Shown here in pieces: positions 60,305 to 64,000 of a stretch of 64,000 bases of DNA. The DNA is from Rostratula benghalensis (Eukaryota; Chordata; Aves; Charadriiformes; Rostratulidae), in contig VXAI01000338.1 of the NCBI GenBank assembly GCA_013399305.1, forward strand, positions 1 through 64,000, written 5' to 3'. The translations under genes and the position numbers were made by a program. Position 1 is the stretch's first letter, and each line of letters begins with the position of its first letter. The notes beneath the pieces are model-generated. The model worked only from the letters and a program-made list of their open reading frames with translations. It searched no databases and had not been told where the DNA came from.

Positions 60305-60332
60305 AATTGGATCCATCTAAATGGATCCAATT
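60305..60332. repeat. Perfect 12-bp inverted repeat with 4-base loop
   Basis: aattggatccat (60305-60316) and its exact reverse complement atggatccaatt (60321-60332) are separated by ctaa. The structure directly abuts the 5' end of a CR1 copy at about 60333. Confidence 0.9.
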
Positions 60333-60727
60333 GCTGAAGGAGCTGGGGTTGTTCAGCCTGGAGAAGAGGAGGCTCCAGGGAGGCCTAACAGCAGCCTTCC
60401 AGTACCTGAAGGGGGCTACAGGAAGGCTGGGGAGGGTCTGTTTCCAAAGGCCTGCAGTGACAGGACGAGGAGCAATGGGTTTAAACTGAAGAAAAGCAGA
60501 ATTTGTTTGGATATTAGCAATAAGTACTTTACAATGAGGGTAGTGGAACACTGGAACAGGTTGCCCAGGGAGGTGGTTGAAGCCCCTTCCCTGGAGATAT
60601 TCAAGGGGAGGCTCAATGAGGCCCTGGGCAGCCTGGTCTGGTTGGGGGTGTCCCTGCTGACTGTGGGGGGGTCGGACTAGATGACCTTTGAAGGTCCCTT
60701 CCAACCCAGAGGATTCTATGATTCTAA
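60333..60727 (+). mobile_element. CR1 LINE, relatively young 5'-truncated copy, plus orientation
   Basis: About 395 bp and the best-preserved CR1 here. It begins 'gctgaaggagctggggttgt', reads 'cagcctggagaagaggaggc' and 'cttccagtacctgaaggggg', encodes SNGFKLKKSRICLDISNKYF and [20 protein letters not shown], and ends 'ggtcccttccaacccagagg' with the 'attctatgattct' terminal repeat. A frame runs through most of it unbroken (60321-60680). Confidence 0.95.
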
Positions 60728-63700
60728 AGTTGCTTAATAACCTCAAGGAAGTGGTTAGTTTATCAAAGGGTAAAACACATTTGAAGTGGAGTTTGGCTTT
60801 TAAATGTCCTTAAAAATAAAAACTAAAGCACCTTATCATTTGGGTAGTGTTGGGACTTACTGTCTCCATAAGTCAGAGTCACGCTACCAAGAATGTGTAT
60901 ATATTCATATAATGTCATACATAGAGACATTATACCTGCCTGATTTCCCTCTGGCTGGGATGGGGTACGATGGCTCCTCTGTGCTCACCGGTGTCATTCT
61001 GGATGCTGCCTTCCCACTGATAATACCAGTTTTCCTCCTGGATGAATGGTACCTGAAGCAAGCAGCACTCAGCCATGCAAGAAAAAAGGTCTTCATGCTG
61101 GCAGGCAGACACAAGCTCTTTCTCTTCAGCAAGAGAGGACATTTCAGAGGAAATTGCTATACATAACACAGGACAAAATACTTTTCCCATTCTGCTGGAA
61201 TGTATCTGGAGCAGGGAAACTACACTTAAGATATCAAAAACGGGAAAATAAGTGCATAGGGCTGCGTGCAGTGCAGTAAGGGAAACAAAAAACACCAGGA
61301 GAGGCATCCTGAAAATATGCTTCCTGCATGTATTGCGTGCTTTAAAACATGATGCTTTTCCTTTCAAAAACAGTGAGCACACTGGCATTACAATCTTTTA
61401 TTTTTTTGAGTCGACTGGTACATTCCAGTCTTCATAGGACACCGATTCAGCTGAGATGACTTTCGGCTGCGGTTACTATGACAAACAGAGAAGAATTGGC
61501 ATGTGGCGTGCTTGGATGAATGTGCAACCAAGTTTTATGAGAAAAATATCTATAAAAATGAAGCAGATACTGCCTTGCCATCTATTGCATGTTCAGTGGT
61601 CCATGGTACTGAAAATAAACAATATTTATAAACATTTCATGGGTCATTATAAAAACACACTGCATTTGACTTTGTAACTTTATAGGATGTTTTTCAGCTT
61701 GTGTTCCTCTACAAAAAAACCTTTCATTATTAATTATTTATTTTCTTTTAGTGTGGAAAAATATTTCAAGCTCACCAAAGATGAGAACACAATACAATAT
61801 TTGATTAATATTCTTTATTATTGTATCTTGTTTCTCCAAGATGAAAAATGTACTGTTATTCCCAGAACTTGGTTAGAATAGCAAACCAGTCTCTGCAGGG
61901 TAACCCTGAATCAAGCATCTTCTTTCATATGCCCAGTCATCGGTCAAAAGGAGGGGACAAAAACAGGACACACAGTGGGGCATATGGCATTAATGAGGTT
62001 TTTAAGGACAACTCATTATTCTATTATTCTTAGTGATAATATTTTTGTTTCTTTATGCCTAAAGACCTCAAGCTAGATGGTGGGCTGAGGGCACAGTAGG
62101 CACATTCCTTACATGAAATAAAAGACAGTCCTTGTCTGAAGAATTTTGGACTGCATAAAAGAGAAAACATGCAGGGAAGAGAAGTTAAGGATCCAGAAAA
62201 AGACACAGGGGTCTGAAACAGGTTGACCATAAGTGCCTAAAACCAAACTTCTTAGCTTTTTTACATGTATTTTGTGACATTTTCTCTGAACCTTTTAATG
62301 AAGAAGCAATGAACTGATTTTCAGCAGAGACTATCAATTGCTGTTTGATTCTAGACGTTTTACTGCTCTTTCTGCACATAATTAGGGGTGAACTGCAGCA
62401 GCACAGACAGTTTGTCTTAGTGAACAGTGTAGGTCAGGGAGATGTTGCAGCTGTAACCTTTTGTAGGTAGCAGAACTGGATGACATGCAGTAAAAACAGA
62501 GTGCATCAGCATTTCACAGACAAGTTACTTACATGGCAAGTTAGTGCACAGTGAGTCATCTCAGCAGCAGAAAACACTGCAGAAATATTATATGGCATTT
62601 TTACAGTGAGAAAAACTGAAGGAAAATGATAGACACTTTATTACCCCAACATTTTCAGCACATTATTAGTCACATCAAGAGTTTTACTAACAAGGCTGGT
62701 TGGTTGTCTGGCCTGTTTGTAGCCTGAGATAATGCCCTTTACCATGATTTAGTACCAGGCCTAAGTCTCTTTCTAATTATTGACCTCAGCAATGCATTAA
62801 CCTACTAATTGACCTTAAGTAGGGTTTGAGATATCATATGAGGCTTTAGTATTCATTTGTTTGTGGCAGAACCAGAGATGTCACTACATATGTCCAGGTC
62901 ACTTACCCCTGACCTCCACAGCAAGCTCTAGACCTGCCGCTACCCATGCGAGGTGGTCCCTCAAGGGAAGAAATGTAGGACAAAGCAGTTGAAACTACAA
63001 CCATATCAGTGTCCACCTCTTCCATGTGGAAAGGGCCAGTGGATGGAGCAAAGATGGCTTCATTCCATGTTATCTACTTGTGTTCAACGGGAAGTGTAGG
63101 CAAGCAGCGAACAATGTTACTTGTTACTGCAGCGATCAATAGGTAGCAAGCATGATAGAAATTTCAAATGATGGGAAGGCTGAGTAAATTAAGACTATGT
63201 AAGAGAAAGAGATAGAAAAGGAAAGGGAGGCAACCTTGGAAAAATATATAAAATAGCGGTCAGGGGAGAAAAACAACTGCTGAAGTAAGAAAAAAACATT
63301 ACCAGGTTCAAGCAGAACATTACCAGCTTAAAAGTAAGCAGAACAGAGAACCTGTGAATGCTTTGGATACATGACTACGAGAGTCAAATCTGCAGCAAGG
63401 CCTCCAGTCTTCAGCTTCCCAAGACCTGCCCAGGGCATGAGATTGAACATCACTGCCTAGTTTAGCATAGTTGTGTGCATATCCAAGGCAGCTGGCTTGT
63501 GAGATGGTCTGTTTTAACCTTGGCTGCTGAACACTGCTCAGTCGTGCCTTACCTTACACTTGCCACTTCAGCAATCACATGCCTACATTTTGAAGGTTCC
63601 TGGTCCAGACATTTGAAATAATGCCAAAGTACCATCTGAAATCACTGCTGCTGCTCAGAAGTAGGTGTAGTAATATTGGGATTTGTCTTCACTTGTAAAA

Positions 63701-64000
63701 CCTCGACACAATCCCAGCCTGAAAACTGAACCTGATTATTAATTTGTGTCAGCTTCTGCCATATGCCAGGCATTTCATAGACAAACAAGAAATGATAAAT
63801 TTTTCTGTATGGTTAGACAGAGAGGCAGACAATTGCAGGGGTGGAGGAATAACAACAGACTATTTCAGTGTAAAGTTAGCACAAGCCTCTAAAAGCAGAA
63901 AGATGGGAGAAAATTTTTAAAAGTACTTGGAAAAAGGAGCAGAGGTAGTGGCTGAAGTGACAGATAAAGGAGCCTGGAAAGATGAGGAGGCTTATTGACT
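60728..64000. other. Intergenic DNA to window end
   Basis: AT-rich unique sequence. A direct repeat of acattaccag occurs near 63300-63330. No exon of NPR3, the gene expected next by synteny, is visible. Confidence 0.65.

Noticed and set aside
1..64000. CRISPR arrays, operons, prophage, riboswitches, tRNA or rRNA genes
   Set aside because: The sequence is vertebrate nuclear DNA. I found no regularly spaced repeats and, by eye, no tRNA B-box-like or rRNA segments.

Overview
The window is nuclear DNA from a vertebrate, almost certainly a bird. Two conserved genes with spliced exons are recognisable. The only identifiable interspersed repeats are CR1-type LINEs, whose 3' ends carry the bird-like 'ttctatgattct' tail. 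I saw no bacterial features (no operons, no CRISPR). In chicken and other birds ZFR, SUB1 and NPR3 lie together on the Z chromosome, so a Z-linked locus is likely; that is inference from known synteny, and the species cannot be named from the sequence.

Layout: (1) 1-17,705, minus strand: the 5' part of ZFR (zinc finger RNA-binding protein). Four coding exons are visible (17705-17669, 2885-2603, 984-846 and 124-1, the last cut by the window edge). An assembly gap at 16984-17622 probably hides the exon between the first and second visible ones. The intron between 2886 and the gap holds four CR1 fragments. (2) 17,623-about 18,060: the ZFR CpG-rich promoter with a perfect NRF1 site and two ZNF143-type sites. 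(3) About 18,060-25,500: intergenic DNA between two divergently transcribed genes, with one CR1 copy. (4) About 25,500-26,860: the SUB1 CpG island and non-coding first exon. (5) 28,099-37,223, plus strand: SUB1 (PC4), complete in four coding exons and encoding 126 residues. A second assembly gap (34822-35041) lies in its last intron. (6) 37,460-64,000: about 26 kb with no recognisable gene, four CR1 copies, a 39-bp tandem duplication and some ORF-like debris. NPR3, expected next by synteny, is not seen.

ZFR and SUB1 are arranged head to head about 8.4 kb apart, each with its own CpG island, and both encode housekeeping nucleic-acid-binding proteins. No new multi-gene system is evident. The observations most worth checking are an in-frame, acceptor-preceded alternative terminal exon in SUB1 intron 3 that would give a PC4 without its DNA-binding domain, an unrecognised coding-like segment antisense in SUB1 intron 2, an exon-like open frame with one stop near 58.3-58.7 kb, and a perfect 12-bp-arm hairpin at the 5' edge of a young CR1.
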